From Methanogenium marinum (GTDB taxonomy: Archaea > Halobacteriota > Methanomicrobia > Methanomicrobiales > Methanomicrobiaceae), in contig NZ_JAKELO010000002.1 of the NCBI RefSeq assembly GCF_028912405.1, positions 1,001,276 to 1,065,275 of the forward strand: a stretch of 64,000 nucleotides of DNA. The letters are read 5' to 3'. The notes below the pieces were generated by a model, which saw only the letters and a program-made list of their open reading frames with translations, ran no database searches and was not told the origin of the DNA. The translations under genes were made by a program, and so were the position numbers. Of the stretch, positions 63,405-64,000 are shown piece after piece. Every line of letters begins with the position of its first letter. Positions within the stretch are counted from its first letter, which is position 1.

Positions 63405-63495
63405 GATACCACAAGTTTCTGTTTTTATAAGAATAATAAGGATAGCCGAAAAGTATATCGTGATGAACTTACAACATTAGCTGTTCACTTTACAG

Positions 63496-63569
63496 GGGCC
63501 AGTAGCTTAGTCAGGAAGAGCGCCGGACTCTTAATCCGGCGGTCAGGGGTTCAAATCCCTTCTGGCCCG
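63496..63569 (+). tRNA. tRNA-Lys (anticodon CTT)
   Basis: The full cloverleaf can be drawn: acceptor stem GGGCCAG/CTGGCCC with discriminator G, D-arm with GTCAGGAAG loop, anticodon stem CCGGA/TCCGG around CTCTTAA (anticodon CTT), and T-arm AGGGGTTCAAATCCCT. The 3' CCA is not encoded. It is a single intron-free gene. A TATA-like AAGTATATC lies about 40 bp upstream. Confidence 0.95.
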
Positions 63570-63680
63570 CTAACGATTTCTTTTGTTGTTTTAACTGATT
63601 ATTGAAGATTATCAATATTCAGACATCTGGATTATTTCTGCGTGGTCCAAGTCTCAATGCAAAAGAGAGGGCATACAAAT

Positions 63681-64000
63681 TCACTTTCCAATCATGAGAA
63701 GCATCTCCTCAAGACTGGGATAGCGCGATTCAATCCCCCGGAGAGTCCCCCCTGCAGAGGCAACAGCCGCAGTCACGGAATTGAGGTCATCCATACTCTC
63801 AGCAATGACCACATACTCCCCGCTTTCCTCTTCAAAACTGAGCGAATGGGGCAGGGCAGAAGGATCTGCTGTGACAAAACGAATATGGTAAGATAGGGAA
63901 CCAAACTGTTCTCTAAGCTCATCCATTGTCCCGAAGGCGGCGATCTTTCCCTGCCGAAGGATGAGCACACGGTCACAGATTTCCTCAACCTGATAGAGAT
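63681..64000 (-). CDS. ABC transporter ATP-binding protein, C-terminal part
   Basis: The frame enters from the right edge and ends at 63681, giving 106 residues. EEICDRVLILRQGKIAAFGTMDELREQFG (in parts: EEICDRVLILRQGK, GTMDELREQFG) is the end of an ABC-2-type ATPase after the H-loop, with the C-terminal domain (about 75 residues) common in drug or polysaccharide exporters. The Walker motifs lie outside the window. No permease gene follows before the tRNA. Confidence 0.8.
   Translation of the reverse strand, partial: LYQVEEICDRVLILRQGKIAAFGTMDELREQFGSLSYHIRFVTADPSALPHSLSFEEESGEYVVIAESMDDLNSVTAAVASAGGTLRGIESRYPSLEEMLLMIGK

Noticed and set aside
1-64000. CRISPR array, insertion sequence or prophage
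   Set aside because: No regularly spaced repeats of CRISPR size, no transposase or integrase frame and no phage structural gene were seen.

Overview
The window looks like chromosomal DNA of a euryarchaeal methanogen, most likely Methanomicrobiales. The signs are archaeal ribosomal proteins L11/L1/P0/P1, Spt5, SecE, archaeal-type FtsZ, DtdA, IleS and Thg1; the tetrahydromethanopterin enzyme MptE; an F420H2 oxidase (FprA); HypF; TATA boxes about 25-35 nt before several starts; and many ATGA-type start/stop overlaps. Genus and species cannot be decided from the sequence alone. GC is moderate and coding density is high.

Layout. 1-1.2 kb: a cupin gene cut by the window edge, a type IV pilin-like gene and a 49-aa pilin-like stub. 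1.4-6.9 kb: a signalling operon with a CheR methyltransferase and two sensory histidine kinases, but no chemoreceptor in view. 7.0-8.6 kb: a DUF6508 gene, the decayed 3' end of a type I restriction subunit gene (hsdR) and a cluster of AGTGGAA heptamers. 8.6-13.8 kb: two exported COG1361 S-layer-like proteins divergent from an RND (HAE3-type) exporter. 13.9-18.6 kb: exoribonuclease, glycosyltransferase, DJ-1/PfpI, thioesterase, NfeD and SPFH genes. 18.8-24.6 kb: a biosynthetic run pyrG-guaAB-argD-hisC-AK6-CDP-alcohol phosphatidyltransferase. 24.7-29.5 kb (minus): dNTPase, MATE exporter, condensation-type acyltransferase and a CTP-dependent lipid kinase-like protein. 29.7-35.6 kb: a K+ channel, a three-gene nitrogenase-like operon (NifH-like plus two NifD/K-like subunits), a YqhA-like protein and TrkH. 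35.7-38.4 kb: an oxygen-defence operon (rubredoxin, FprA, superoxide reductase), a decayed rubredoxin fragment and a cytosine deaminase related to fungal Fcy1. 38.7-44.3 kb: two wHTH regulators and a Ski2-like helicase, divergent from hypF. 44.3-47.4 kb: an orphan receiver, a thioredoxin-CcdA fusion, a cupin and a membrane protein. 47.5-53.7 kb: the information-processing operon LOG-like gene-dtdA-ftsZ-secE-spt5-rpl11-rpl1-rplP0-rpl12. 53.7-64 kb: ileS, a structured intergenic segment, thg1, PRC-barrel, an S2P protease with CBS domains, an operon of RCK-DHH phosphoesterase / mptE / radical SAM, tRNA-Lys(CTT), and a partial ABC ATPase.

The best candidate for an undescribed system is the nitrogenase-like operon at 30.5-33.5 kb. 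It encodes its own reductase and two different, short catalytic-type subunits. All the cysteines expected for Fe-S binding are present, and a perfect palindrome sits directly before the first gene. Its composition differs from the CfbC/CfbD pair of F430 synthesis, and no nif accessory genes are nearby. The orphan CheR-kinase operon, the palindrome-controlled RND exporter locus and the small graveyard of gene fragments (hsdR, DUF6508, rubredoxin, pilin) are also worth attention.
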